Assembly (NCBI GenBank): GCA_963642705.1
Contig: CAVIHU010000001.1
Span: 124,001 to 188,000, forward strand
Length of the DNA: 64,000 bases
DNA from: UBA11524 sp963642705
GTDB taxonomy: Bacteria; Bacillota; Clostridia; Christensenellales; Aristaeellaceae
Direction of reading: 5' to 3'
Shown here: positions 50,974 through 59,763 of the stretch, in pieces
How positions within the stretch are numbered: position 1 is the first letter of the stretch
Layout of the letters: each line of letters begins with the position of its first letter
Notes under the pieces: model-generated
Told to the model about the DNA's origin: nothing
What the model saw: only the letters and a program-made list of their open reading frames with translations
The model's database searches: none
Program-made: the position numbers and the translations under genes

Positions 50974-52377
50974 TCAGCTTTTTGCCTTTTCGTGTTCCTC
51001 AATCTGCTCATTTAGGAGGTTGACATCTCCGCAGCCCATGGTGATTGCCAGGTCACCCGGCTGCAGGTGTTCACGAAGATATTGCTCCGTGTCATCGAAG
51101 GAGGGTGTCCAGACGGCATTCAGTCCGTGCTGCTTCATGCCCTCGATGAGCTTGCCGCTGTTCAGTCCCGGATAATCCTCTCGGTGTTCACGAGCACTGA
51201 AGATGTCCGTTACGACTGTAACATCCGCCTCTTTTGTGCACGTCAGATAGTCCTCAAACAAATGGCTGACGCGGTCAAGCGTGTGTGGCTGCATGACAGC
51301 GTAGAGCGTCCCTTTGCACCGCTTGCGGGCAATGGCAACAGCATTACGCATTTCCGCAGGATTGTGTCCGTAATCATGAAACATCTCCGCACCGTTGAGC
51401 ATGCCTGTTTTCTCAAAGCGGCGATGTGCACCCATGAAATGATGGACGCTTTCAGCCGCCTGCTCTAAATCAGCGCCTGCGACCCACGCAGCAGTAATTG
51501 CAGCAAGCGCATTCTCCACGTTGAACAGTCCGGGCACGCTCATGACGACGTGGGCTGCGGCCTGATTCATGACGCACAGGTCGAATTCATAGATGCCGCA
51601 GTCGTCCTCCGTCAGATTGATCGGATGAACATCACACACTTCAGACAAGCCGAATGTAATGGTACGACAGTTCAGACGATTCAGCTGACGCATGATGCGC
51701 TTGTCTGTTCCTTTGCCGATTGCAACGCCGTTGTCAGGAAGCAGATGCAGGAACTGTCCGAACGTATCCTCGATTTCATTGATGTCTTTGTAGCAGTCCA
51801 GATGATCTGCATCGATGTTCAGCACAACCGCCATGGTCGGATGCATGTGCAGGAAGGAACGGTTATATTCGCATGCCTCTGCAATGAAGATATCGCTCTT
51901 GCCGATGCGTGTTGAGCCGCCGATGGCATCGAGCTTGCCACCGATGTGCACGGATGGCTCAAGTCCGCATTCCACCATGATTTCAGAGAGCATGGAGGTC
52001 GTGGTTGTTTTGCCATGAGCGCCACAGATCGCGATTGCATGGCGATAACGCTCCATAAGCTGACCGAGCAGCTCGGCACGTTCAATCGACGGAATGCTGA
52101 GGCGTGTCGCTTCCATACGTTCAGGATTGTCCTGACGGATAGCAGCAGTATAGACTACAAAATCTGCGCCGTGTACATTTTCCGCCCGATGTCCGATATA
52201 TACCGCAGCTCCGGTCTTTCGGACGTCATCCATGAGATATCCATCATTCTGATCCGAACCTGACACCTGATAACCGAGACTGACCAGCATCTGTGCTAAG
52301 CCTGACATGCTTGAGCCGCCAATGCCGATCATATGAATCCGTTTCCCTACATAATCACGAATTTGGGGTTCACTCAT
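50974..52377 (-). CDS. murC: UDP-N-acetylmuramate--L-alanine ligase
   Basis: 467 residues. N-terminal UDP-binding MIGIGGSSMSGLAQM with SGSD, ATP-binding CGAHGKTTTTSM, and the central domain NIDADHLDCYKD and AHRRFEKTG motifs of Mur ligases. It adds the first amino acid of the peptidoglycan stem. GGGAGAG lies seven bases before the start. Its neighbour alr supplies D-Ala, so the two cell-wall genes are adjacent. Confidence 0.97.
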   Translation of the reverse strand: MSEPQIRDYVGKRIHMIGIGGSSMSGLAQMLVSLGYQVSGSDQNDGYLMDDVRKTGAAVYIGHRAENVHGADFVVYTAAIRQDNPERMEATRLSIPSIERAELLGQLMERYRHAIAICGAHGKTTTTSMLSEIMVECGLEPSVHIGGKLDAIGGSTRIGKSDIFIAEACEYNRSFLHMHPTMAVVLNIDADHLDCYKDINEIEDTFGQFLHLLPDNGVAIGKGTDKRIMRQLNRLNCRTITFGLSEVCDVHPINLTEDDCGIYEFDLCVMNQAAAHVVMSVPGLFNVENALAAITAAWVAGADLEQAAESVHHFMGAHRRFEKTGMLNGAEMFHDYGHNPAEMRNAVAIARKRCKGTLYAVMQPHTLDRVSHLFEDYLTCTKEADVTVVTDIFSAREHREDYPGLNSGKLIEGMKQHGLNAVWTPSFDDTEQYLREHLQPGDLAITMGCGDVNLLNEQIEEHEKAKS

Positions 52378-52413
52378 TTTTCATCTCTCCCATTAGGTTC
52401 AATAACCGTGTCT

Positions 52414-52443
52414 ATTATACTCTAATTCATCCTGATTAATCAA
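52414..52443 (-). promoter_or_regulatory. Promoter of murC
   Basis: Minus strand: -35 TTGATT (52438-52443), 18-bp spacer, perfect -10 TATAAT (52414-52419). Confidence 0.7.
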
Positions 52444-52613
52444 GCTGTTTTGCGCATTTGCTTCTATGTAACATATGAAACGCTGCCAATTGCTGTTTCA
52501 GATGTTTTGCAATGTCTTTTTTTGACACTGAATTGCTCTCTTGCAGGATTTCACCGCAAAAAAAGAGAAATAATATCAGGGCCAAAAATGTCTATGATGA
52601 AGGAGGATTCAAC

Positions 52614-53189
52614 ATGGAACAGCTGCTGAAGGACGGCTGTCGCTTTTGCAAGCCGCCGAGCAGCTCAACGTTGAAGGATTTAGCCAGTGCAGAGTTGGAA
52701 GCGGTTGATCTGCCCCATGTTTCTTTGATTGCTCATGCTGATGACCTGTACGAAACGGTGGACGGTTGGTATTCCGGCGCAGGCATTTTCTGCTGGACGG
52801 CGATGTGCCTGTCTGTGCTGCAACAGTCAATGTGGCAGGGAGCCATGCGTTGCTTTTATGCGGGTGCGTTCGCCGAAGCTATGCTTGCCTGTTACACTGC
52901 ATATCTACACGCTACGGACAATGCTTGGCAGTCAGATCGTCACGTAGCTTGTCGGCTTCCGTGATGTCACCTTCACAACCAGTCGTGTGCTGTTTATTAA
53001 TATCCGGTCGCCATCCGCTTCACGAATGCAGACGGTGAGCAACTGACCAGCCTCGCACAGTTCGCCGCGACGCAGCGAAGCACACAGTCCTTTGATTTGA
53101 GTGCCCTGCGAGGCGAATGTTCCGTTGAGTTTGTCTTCCTGTCCGGCAGTCAATTCGACTTCTATGGCTTTGTCTTCCTGAAGCCATAA
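52614..53189 (+). pseudogene. Decayed GH2-type glycosidase pseudogene
   Basis: The start is intact (AAGGAGG, ATG 52614) and opens a 116-residue frame, but the GH2-like sequence jumps between frames. Frame 1 of the remnant gives AVDLPHVSLI and DDLYETVDGWY (to about 52770), normally LPHDW and GWYRR. A second frame continues RRRHFLLDGDVPVCAATVNVAG to about 52835. The first frame resumes with TAYLHATDN near 52900, the second with LAVRSS, and a third gives GFRDVTFTTSRVLFINIR from 52954. The last part, back in the first frame from 53004 to the stop at 53189, reads as a beta-sandwich C-terminus (SFDLSALRGECSVEFVFL, FDFYGFVF). The barrel is missing. I infer several indels plus a large internal deletion of a GH2 gene. 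Confidence 0.65.
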
Positions 53190-53218
53190 TCAACCATATA
53201 TGAAAGGAACGTCATCTT

Positions 53219-54688
53219 ATGATTCTTTATAATTCGTTGACCCATCGTAAGGAACCGTTCACACCCCGCTTTGGCAATAAGGTTTCCATGTACACCTGCG
53301 GACCGACTGTCTACCATTTTGCACACATCGGCAACCTCCGCACATACATCATGGAGGATGCGCTCGAAAAAGCGCTCCGCTATGAGGGCTATGACGTCAA
53401 GCGTGTCATGAACATCACCGACGTCGGTCACCTGTCCAGCGATGCCGATACCGGCGAAGACAAGATGCTCAAGGGTGCACAACGCGAGCACAAGACCGTC
53501 ATGGAGATTGCCCGTTTCTATACGGATGCATTCTTTGCGGATTGCCAGAAGCTCAATATCCGCCATCCGGACGTTGTTGAGCCTGCCACAAACTGCATTC
53601 CTGATTACATCGATATGATTACCGTGCTGCTGAATAAGGGATATGCCTATCAGGCAGGCGGAAACGTATACTTTGATACCAGCAGGCTGGAAAAATACTA
53701 CGTTTTCAACGACCATGATGAGGATGACCTCGAGGTAGGCGTTCGCGACGATGTCGATGCGGATGAAAATAAGCGCAACAAGGCGGATTTTGTGCTGTGG
53801 TTTACCAAGTCCAAGTTTGAGGATCAGGCGCTGAAGTGGGATTCGCCGTGGGGGGTCGGTTATCCGGGCTGGCACATCGAGTGCTCCTGCATTTCCAAGA
53901 AGCATCTCGGCGAGTATCTCGATTTACACTGCGGCGGCATTGACAACGCCTTCCCACACCATACGAACGAAATTGCCCAAAGCGAAAGTTATCTCGGGCA
54001 TAAGTGGTGCAGCACGTGGTTTCATGTCCATCACCTGAACACAACCGGCGGCAAGATGAGCAAGTCCAAGGGCGAATTCCTGACGGTATCACTGCTGGAA
54101 GAAAAAAAATATGATCCGCTGGCGTACCGCCTGTTCTGCCTGCAGAGCCACTATCGTCAGAGCTTGATGTTCACGTGGGAGAATTTGGACAATGCCGCGT
54201 CTGCTTACACGAAGCTTATCCAGCGAGTTGTACAGCTGACACCGTCCGACGAAGCAGTAGATGAAGCGAAGCTTGTGCCATATGATGACAAGTTTAAACA
54301 GGCACTTGATGCTGATTTGAACACTTCTCTCGCCCTGACACGGCTCTATGATGTCCTGAAGGCCAAGAATCTAAATGACAATGAAAAGCTCGCTCTTATC
54401 AGCAAATTTGATTACGTACTGTCGCTGAGTCTGCTGGATAAGGCAGCAGCTATCCGCAGTGCCAACAAGAACGCAGCTGCTGCGCAGAATGAAGGCGAAT
54501 ACACGATCATCGCGCCTGCAGATGCTTCCGAAGAGGAAAAGACGGATGTACGTGAACTGCTTATCTGCCGCTATCAGGCGCGTCAGCAGAAGAACTGGAC
54601 AGAGTCTGACCGCATCCGCGATTTGCTTAAGGAAAAGGGCATCGTTGTTAAGGACAGCAAGAACGGCGTTCAGTGGATGCACGAGTGA
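53219..54688 (+). CDS. cysS: Cysteinyl-tRNA synthetase
   Basis: 489 residues. Class I synthetase: the HIGH-type motif FAHIGN, zinc ligands including the Cys in MYTCGPTVY and GWHIECS, and GGKMSKSKGE. The acidic insertion DHDEDDLEVGVRDD is also usual for CysRS. The start has GAAAGGAACG upstream. Only 29 bases separate it from the glycosidase pseudogene, so there is no room for a full T-box leader; it is presumably read from a promoter within or before that remnant. Confidence 0.97.
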   Translation: MILYNSLTHRKEPFTPRFGNKVSMYTCGPTVYHFAHIGNLRTYIMEDALEKALRYEGYDVKRVMNITDVGHLSSDADTGEDKMLKGAQREHKTVMEIARFYTDAFFADCQKLNIRHPDVVEPATNCIPDYIDMITVLLNKGYAYQAGGNVYFDTSRLEKYYVFNDHDEDDLEVGVRDDVDADENKRNKADFVLWFTKSKFEDQALKWDSPWGVGYPGWHIECSCISKKHLGEYLDLHCGGIDNAFPHHTNEIAQSESYLGHKWCSTWFHVHHLNTTGGKMSKSKGEFLTVSLLEEKKYDPLAYRLFCLQSHYRQSLMFTWENLDNAASAYTKLIQRVVQLTPSDEAVDEAKLVPYDDKFKQALDADLNTSLALTRLYDVLKAKNLNDNEKLALISKFDYVLSLSLLDKAAAIRSANKNAAAAQNEGEYTIIAPADASEEEKTDVRELLICRYQARQQKNWTESDRIRDLLKEKGIVVKDSKNGVQWMHE

Positions 54689-54742
54689 GCAGCTTCAGGC
54701 AATCCTCACAAGAAATCTGCTTTTCTGAAAGGAGTTCTTCCC

Positions 54743-55621
54743 ATGAGTATACTTCAAGCTGTTCTTTTAGGGCTTGTTCAGGGACTCGGCGAGTTTTTGC
54801 CCATTTCCTCCAGCGGTCATCTTCTGCTGGCACGTATGGTGATGGGACTCACCATCGATGAGACACCTGCCTATCATATGCTGGACATTCTCCTGCATGT
54901 CGGTACGCTGATTCCGGTGATGATAGTGTTCTGGAAGGATTGGTGGGCGATTCTTCGCAATCCATTCCGTTCCAAGACACTGCTGCTGTTGTTTATTGCA
55001 TCATTGCCGACTCTCCTGTTCAAGGTTATGTTCGATGATTTCATCTCTTCCTGCGATACAGGCTGGTTTCTCGGCATCAGCTTCCTGATGACTGGCTTTA
55101 TCCTTGTTCTATCAGAAGCAATCAGTGAGCATCACCGTAAGACGGTTGATCAGCCGAATTACAAGCATGCCATTGTGATGGGCTGCATGCAGGGAATCGC
55201 GTTGCTGCCGGGTGTTTCAAGAAGCGGCTCGACGTTAGCTGGCGGACTTGCATCTGGGCTGAACCGCAAGAGCGCGGCAAAATTTTCCTTCATGATGAGC
55301 GCTCCTGCGATTGTCGGCGCGCTGATTATCGATGGCAAGGAAGCGATTGAGGAGGGTTGGATTCATGACCTTGACCTCATACCGACGCTTGTTGGCATTC
55401 TGGTGGCTGCCGTCTGCGGCTATGTGGCAATCCGTTTTATGCTCAGTCTGATTAGCCGCGTCAGTCTAAACTGGTTTGCGCTGTATGTGTCGCTGCTGGG
55501 ATTGCTGATTCTTGTCCTACAGTTCATCAACTATCCGGGCGTAACGCCGCTGGTTGCTCCGCAAATCAACGAAGAACTTGATGCGGTTGGAACAGCACTG
55601 CGTTTTTGGAAGCAGTGCTGA
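54743..55621 (+). CDS. uppP: Undecaprenyl-diphosphate phosphatase
   Basis: 292 residues, multi-pass. Motif 1 GLGEFLPISSSGHL and motif 2 PGVSRSGST contain the catalytic residues of the BacA/UppP family. It recycles undecaprenyl diphosphate, the lipid carrier for peptidoglycan. GAAAGGAG is well placed. It follows cysS by 54 bases in the same direction. Confidence 0.95.
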   Translation: MSILQAVLLGLVQGLGEFLPISSSGHLLLARMVMGLTIDETPAYHMLDILLHVGTLIPVMIVFWKDWWAILRNPFRSKTLLLLFIASLPTLLFKVMFDDFISSCDTGWFLGISFLMTGFILVLSEAISEHHRKTVDQPNYKHAIVMGCMQGIALLPGVSRSGSTLAGGLASGLNRKSAAKFSFMMSAPAIVGALIIDGKEAIEEGWIHDLDLIPTLVGILVAAVCGYVAIRFMLSLISRVSLNWFALYVSLLGLLILVLQFINYPGVTPLVAPQINEELDAVGTALRFWKQC

Positions 55622-55686
55622 ATTGTCGTATCCGCCCCATATAACCACGTAGTTCAATGACGTCCCAAATGCTGTATACTATCAGG

Positions 55687-55737
55687 AGCAAGCATTTGCC
55701 ATTGCAAATTGGGCGCAGCAAGCATTTCGCTTGGTAA
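55687..55737 (+). repeat. Short direct repeat
   Basis: AGCAAGCATTT occurs at 55687-55697 and 55727-55737, a 40-base period, in the gene-poor stretch after uppP. It may mark an old insertion boundary. Otherwise 55622-55757 shows no gene. Confidence 0.5.
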
Positions 55738-55757
55738 AGTGAAAAAGAGCAACTGAT

Positions 55758-55865
55758 ATGGACAGCAGACGGAGATGCATAGGAGAACAGCTTTGGCTGG
55801 TTAGCGAATGCTATCAAAGCGGAATGACTGATTTGAATGGTGTTGGGGTACATATCAGTACTTGA
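55758..55865 (+). pseudogene. Possible remnant of an IS66-family accessory (TnpA-like) gene
   Basis: A 35-codon frame reads LWLVSECYQSGMTDLN, like the opening of IS66-type TnpA proteins (W..L...C..SGM......WC). The expected Trp-Cys appears immediately afterwards in the next reading frame, suggesting a frameshift. Nothing more of the element is recognisable. Weak but consistent with the accessory character of this stretch. Confidence 0.35.
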
Positions 55866-55925
55866 TGCGCTTGCTGCAGGTGTTTTGTTCTTGACTTACC
55901 AGCGACGAAAAGGACGGATGATGCA

Positions 55926-56798
55926 ATGGCTGATACGAAGCTGTTCAATATAAAAGGACCGGTAAAGGAATATCAAAGCGGTACTGTCACACTTGAAAAA
56001 GAACTCCAGACAGTGATTGAAAATAACATGAATATCTTTTTCGGGGTAACGTTTCTTGTCTCCGAGTATCGCACGACAGATGGTGGACGCATGGATAGCA
56101 TTGGTATTGACGAAAATCACTGTCCAGTTATTTTTGAATACAAACGTTCTGTGAAAGAGAATGTTATTAACCAGGGCTTATTCTATTTGAATTGGCTTTT
56201 AGATCATAAAGACAGTTTCAAAGTACTTGTGATTGAAAAATTAGGCATGAAGGCAGCGAGCAACATCGACTGGACTATGCCGCGAGTTATATGCGTTGCA
56301 GGTGACTTTACAAAATATGATGAGTCTGCGATTAAACAGATGAACCGTAATATCAGCTTGATTCGATATAAAAAATTCGGAGAAGATTTGCTCATGTTCG
56401 AGCAAGTCAATGAAAATATCGCCACCGCTATTCCGGAAGATGAGCCAGCCAGCAAAACGAAACCTACAGACAAAACATTCGATGAACAGATAAGAAATGC
56501 CGATGAAAACCTTTCCAACTATATTCTTAGCCTCGGCGATGATATCAGCGAAAACCATTTGAAACTATATGCAGCATTTAAGAAAATCAGAAATGTGGTC
56601 ACAGTGGTTGCCAAAAAGAAAAGACTCATTTTGAATTTGCCTCTTGATGTGTCTACGATTTCGTTTGAAGAAGGCTTTTCAAGAGATGTTACGAATATCG
56701 GCCACTGGGGATGTGGTTCGGTTGAACTTTATCTGCAAAACAGTACGGATTTTGAGAAAGCAAAGCCTTTAATCGATAGAGCATATGATGAAAACTAA
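55926..56798 (+). CDS. DUF5655-type protein with nuclease-like N-terminal domain
   Basis: 290 residues. The N-terminal half has a PD-(D/E)XK-like arrangement: RMDSIGIDENHCPVIFEYKRS, where Asp57-like and the E-x-K of FEYKR would bind metal, then NQGLFYLNWLLDHKD. The C-terminal part (SLGDDISENHLKLYAAFKK, LILNLPLDV, GHWGCGSVELYL) matches DUF5655, found in predicted nucleases or transport proteins. Composition is visibly more AT-rich than the neighbours, and it follows a mobile-element-like remnant, so recent acquisition is likely. Function could be DNA repair, defence or restriction; none is demonstrated. AAAGGA lies about eleven bases before the start. Confidence 0.75.
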   Translation: MADTKLFNIKGPVKEYQSGTVTLEKELQTVIENNMNIFFGVTFLVSEYRTTDGGRMDSIGIDENHCPVIFEYKRSVKENVINQGLFYLNWLLDHKDSFKVLVIEKLGMKAASNIDWTMPRVICVAGDFTKYDESAIKQMNRNISLIRYKKFGEDLLMFEQVNENIATAIPEDEPASKTKPTDKTFDEQIRNADENLSNYILSLGDDISENHLKLYAAFKKIRNVVTVVAKKKRLILNLPLDVSTISFEEGFSRDVTNIGHWGCGSVELYLQNSTDFEKAKPLIDRAYDEN

Positions 56799-56805
56799 GG
56801 AATCA

Positions 56806-56877
56806 CCGCACAATTCGGCGTCACCGCAGGTGGAGCCAAAGGCACTCGCTATTCATCGTACCACCTCATTTGTGCGG
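56806..56877. repeat. Nested inverted repeat between convergent genes
   Basis: Outer arms CCGCACAA (56806-56813) and TTGTGCGG (56870-56877), inner arms AGGTGG (56828-56833) and CCACCT (56861-56866). It lies just after the acquired gene and before the convergent kinase gene. It lacks T-tracts, so a terminator role is uncertain. Confidence 0.45.
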
Positions 56878-56890
56878 CATCAAACCAATT

Positions 56891-57544
56891 TTATGTGTCA
56901 ATCACGATACAATGCTCGTCTGGTAGATGATAAGCAGAAAAGTAGGTATTTTCGAGCGGAATCCAGAGGCGTTTAAAATCAGCGAGTCGTTCTTTGCCGA
57001 CGCGTTGAAGGAGCCGTTCCTGCTGCTTGTCCGGCGAAATTCGGAGGAAGAAGCAGCAATCTGCAAGTGCACGAATTTTTGGGAGCAGACTGCCATTGCC
57101 TTCGAGGATTGTGTATTGCTGTTCGGGCAATGCAATCACATCGGAAAATTGATCCGCATGACAATCATAACGGCGATAGGCAATCGGAAGGTGATTAGCG
57201 TATGGCTGCAATACCTCCTGCTGTAGTCGTTCGATGTCGACATTGCCGCCAGGGATGGACAGCCGTTCGGGTGTCTTGAGGTGGAATGGAATGAGAAAAT
57301 CGTCCATGTGAATCACTGCTACACCGAGAATCGTAGCAAGCTTCTCTGCAAGCGTCGTTTTGCCGCTGCCGCATGGACCATCGATAGCAATGAGGTGGCG
57401 AGTCTTATTCGGCAGTTGCGCAAGAAGCAACAGAATCGTCAGCAGTTGCTCTTTCGATGATTCAAAATTTGGCACTGCCGTCAGATTTTCCTGCCATGCT
57501 TGCGGTAGCAACTGAAATGCGTCTGAATCAGAAAGTTGTGTCAT
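56891..57544 (-). CDS. P-loop kinase of the uridine-kinase-like family
   Basis: 217 residues from ATG 57544 (GGAGG upstream). Walker A GPCGSGKTTLAEKL about residue 57, a DDFL metal/acid segment (VIHMDDFLIPF), and EGNGSLL and a lid region (QERLLQRVGKERLADFK). The arrangement matches small uridine kinase/phosphoribulokinase-like proteins of Firmicutes whose substrate is not established. It is convergent with the DUF5655 gene and is followed by the arg operon terminator region upstream; it may be a single gene. Confidence 0.8.
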   Translation of the reverse strand: MTQLSDSDAFQLLPQAWQENLTAVPNFESSKEQLLTILLLLAQLPNKTRHLIAIDGPCGSGKTTLAEKLATILGVAVIHMDDFLIPFHLKTPERLSIPGGNVDIERLQQEVLQPYANHLPIAYRRYDCHADQFSDVIALPEQQYTILEGNGSLLPKIRALADCCFFLRISPDKQQERLLQRVGKERLADFKRLWIPLENTYFSAYHLPDEHCIVIDT

Positions 57545-57563
57545 GTTTCCTCCTGCCAAGGCA

Positions 57564-57598
57564 AAAGCGCACTGCATGATTATTGGGCAGTGCGCTTT
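57564..57598 (-). terminator. Terminator of the arg operon
   Basis: Perfect 12-bp stem (57564-57575 with 57587-57598). On the minus strand it is followed by TTTTGCC, just beyond argD. Confidence 0.8.
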
Positions 57599-57604
57599 GC
57601 TGTG

Positions 57605-58771
57605 TTATTGAAGATATTTCTTCAGAATGTCCAGACCGGCTTTCAAATCATCATACGGAATATTCAACGGAGGCAGAAGGCGAACCTTTTCATGTGCCGT
57701 CAGTACCATCAGTCCATCCTTCAGGCACGCTGCAGCAATTTCGGAGGACGAATGGTTCTCGGGCAGAATGCCAATCATTAGCCCAAGTCCTGTGATGTCC
57801 TTCACGCCCTGTGCACCGCTCAGTTCCTTGACAATGAAGTCGTGACGTTCCTGAACGCCCTTGAACACCTCGTCGTTCAGGCGGGAAATCACGTTCAGTG
57901 CAGCGGCTGCACAAATCGGGTTGCCGCCAAAGGTAGAGCCATGGTCACCCTTGCCGATAACATGCTCACACTTTTCGCCCAGCATGCACGCACCCATCGG
58001 CAGACCACCGGCAAGTCCCTTTGCTGTTGAAACAACGTCTGGCGTAATTCCATACTGCTCATAGGCATAGAGCGTGCCTGTACGACCGTTGCCGGTCTGT
58101 ACCTCATCTACCATCAGCAGCACGTCATGCTGACGACAAAGCTCCTCTGCTTTCTTGACGAATTTATGCTCAAGCGGAATCACACCGCCCTCACCCTGTA
58201 CCATTTCCATCAGCAGACCGCAAACTTCACCGCTTTCAAGCAACCTTTCGAGCGTTTCGCAATCGTTCGCAGGTACATAAACAAAGCCCTCCGGGAACGG
58301 ACCGAAATGCTCATGGAAGCGCTCCTGACCTGTAGCAGCAAGCGTTGCAATTGTACGGCCATGGAAACTGTTCACGAGCGTTGCGATGAGGTGACGACCG
58401 GTTGTTTCGCCATATTTACGTGCAACCTTCAATGCACATTCGTTGGCTTCCGCGCCGGAATTGCCGAAGAAAACCTTCTTCAACCCAGTGCGTTCGCAAA
58501 GCAGCTGCGCAAGCTTCGTTTGTGGCTCGGTGTAGTACAGGTTTGAAGTATGACCGAGCGTATGGAGCTGGTGCGTCACCGCATTGACCCATTCTGGATC
58601 GCATGCGCCGAAAAGCGTCACACCGATGCCGGAACCGAAGTCGATGCAGGTCTTTCCCTCATCATCGATGTAATGAGCACCGTTTGCCTTCATCATAACG
58701 GCATCGAAACGGCCGTATGTTTCGGCAATATAGGTAGCGTCACTCGTTTTGATAGACTGTTTTTGGCACAT
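57605..58771 (-). CDS. argD: Acetylornithine aminotransferase
   Basis: 388 residues from ATG 58771 (AAGGAG upstream). PLP enzyme with GNSGAEANECALK, SFHGRTIATL, VDEVQTGNGRTG and the PLP lysine in STAKGLAGGLPMG. It transaminates N-acetylglutamate semialdehyde to N-acetylornithine. It overlaps argB by about 32 bases and is last in argC-J-B-D. Confidence 0.95.
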   Translation of the reverse strand: MCQKQSIKTSDATYIAETYGRFDAVMMKANGAHYIDDEGKTCIDFGSGIGVTLFGACDPEWVNAVTHQLHTLGHTSNLYYTEPQTKLAQLLCERTGLKKVFFGNSGAEANECALKVARKYGETTGRHLIATLVNSFHGRTIATLAATGQERFHEHFGPFPEGFVYVPANDCETLERLLESGEVCGLLMEMVQGEGGVIPLEHKFVKKAEELCRQHDVLLMVDEVQTGNGRTGTLYAYEQYGITPDVVSTAKGLAGGLPMGACMLGEKCEHVIGKGDHGSTFGGNPICAAAALNVISRLNDEVFKGVQERHDFIVKELSGAQGVKDITGLGLMIGILPENHSSSEIAAACLKDGLMVLTAHEKVRLLPPLNIPYDDLKAGLDILKKYLQ

Positions 58772-59651
58772 AACCAGGCTCAATCTCCTTCTTAAACATC
58801 GTTCCGGCGCCTTCGTCGGTCAGCGTTTCAATCAGCAGTGCATGCGGCACACGCCCGTCAATGATGAACACCTTGCGTACACCTGCACGAATGGCATTCG
58901 TGCAGCACTCCACCTTGGGAATCATGCCGCCGGAGATAATGCCTTCCTCCTTGAGCTGTTCGACGCCTTTCAGATCGATGCGGCGAATAAGGCTTGTCGG
59001 ATCCTTCGGGTCGCGCAGCAGACCGACTGTATCCGTCATGGAAATGAGCGATTCGGCATGAAGCGCCGATGCGATCGATGCTGCAGCTGTATCCGCATTG
59101 ATGTTATAAACATGGCCGGTTTCATCGCAGCCGATGGTGGACACAACAGGAATGTATCCTTTTTCCAGCAAATCAAGCAGCGGCTGCGGATTTACGCTGC
59201 TGATTTTGCCGACATAGCCGAGCTGAGGGTCAATCATCTGTGCTTTAATCAGACCGCCATCCATGCCGCAGATGCCCATGGCTCTGCCGCCAAGGTTGTC
59301 CAGCTTTGCCACAAGCGACTTGTTGATTTTGCCTGCCAGAACCATCTGCACGATTTCGCTTGTCTCTTCGTCTGTCACACGGAGACCATTGACAAATTCG
59401 GATTCCTTGCCAACGCGCTTGAGCATGTTGGAGATTTCCGGACCGCCGCCGTGTACCAATACCATCTTGACGCCAATCAGGCTCATCAGCACCATGTCGC
59501 GCATGACGTCGTGCTTCAATTCCTCGTTGATCATTGCGTTGCCGCCGTATTTCACAACGATGATTTTCCCGTAGTACTTCTGAATGTATGGCAGCGCCTC
59601 GACAAGCACCTGAGCACGCTGGCGGTTTGTCATACCGTTATACATCTGCAT
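58740..59651 (-). CDS. argB: Acetylglutamate kinase
   Basis: 303 residues. VVKYGGNAM, VLVHGGGPEIS, NINADTAAASIA and GGMIPKVECC motifs of the amino-acid-kinase family. It phosphorylates N-acetylglutamate. The N-terminal helix (QVLVEALPYIQKYYGK) is of the kind that forms the arginine-sensitive hexamer, so feedback inhibition by arginine is plausible. A 112-base spacer without recognisable features separates it from argJ. Confidence 0.96.
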   Translation of the reverse strand: MQMYNGMTNRQRAQVLVEALPYIQKYYGKIIVVKYGGNAMINEELKHDVMRDMVLMSLIGVKMVLVHGGGPEISNMLKRVGKESEFVNGLRVTDEETSEIVQMVLAGKINKSLVAKLDNLGGRAMGICGMDGGLIKAQMIDPQLGYVGKISSVNPQPLLDLLEKGYIPVVSTIGCDETGHVYNINADTAAASIASALHAESLISMTDTVGLLRDPKDPTSLIRRIDLKGVEQLKEEGIISGGMIPKVECCTNAIRAGVRKVFIIDGRVPHALLIETLTDEGAGTMFKKEIEPGYVPKTVYQNE

Positions 59652-59763
59652 TGCTTACAGATCCTTTCTCATGGAACAAAGTCTTCGGACAAAGCTGTTG
59701 AGATGAAGGGGAAGAGAAGGCAAAGATAATGAGACGAAGAAAAGATGGGATGAAGACCCCGCT

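Noticed and set aside
52932..53153. A 73-codon minus-strand frame between the murC and cysS regions
   Set aside because: No ribosome-binding site or family match, and the plus strand of the same bases reads as the degraded glycosidase C-terminus.
53190..53218. T-box leader for cysS
   Set aside because: Only about 29 bases separate cysS from the upstream pseudogene and no specifier or antiterminator sequence is seen.
58740..58771. Frameshift between argB and argD because of their 32-base overlap
   Set aside because: Both proteins are full length with complete motifs; this is an ordinary overlap with the argD ribosome-binding site inside argB.
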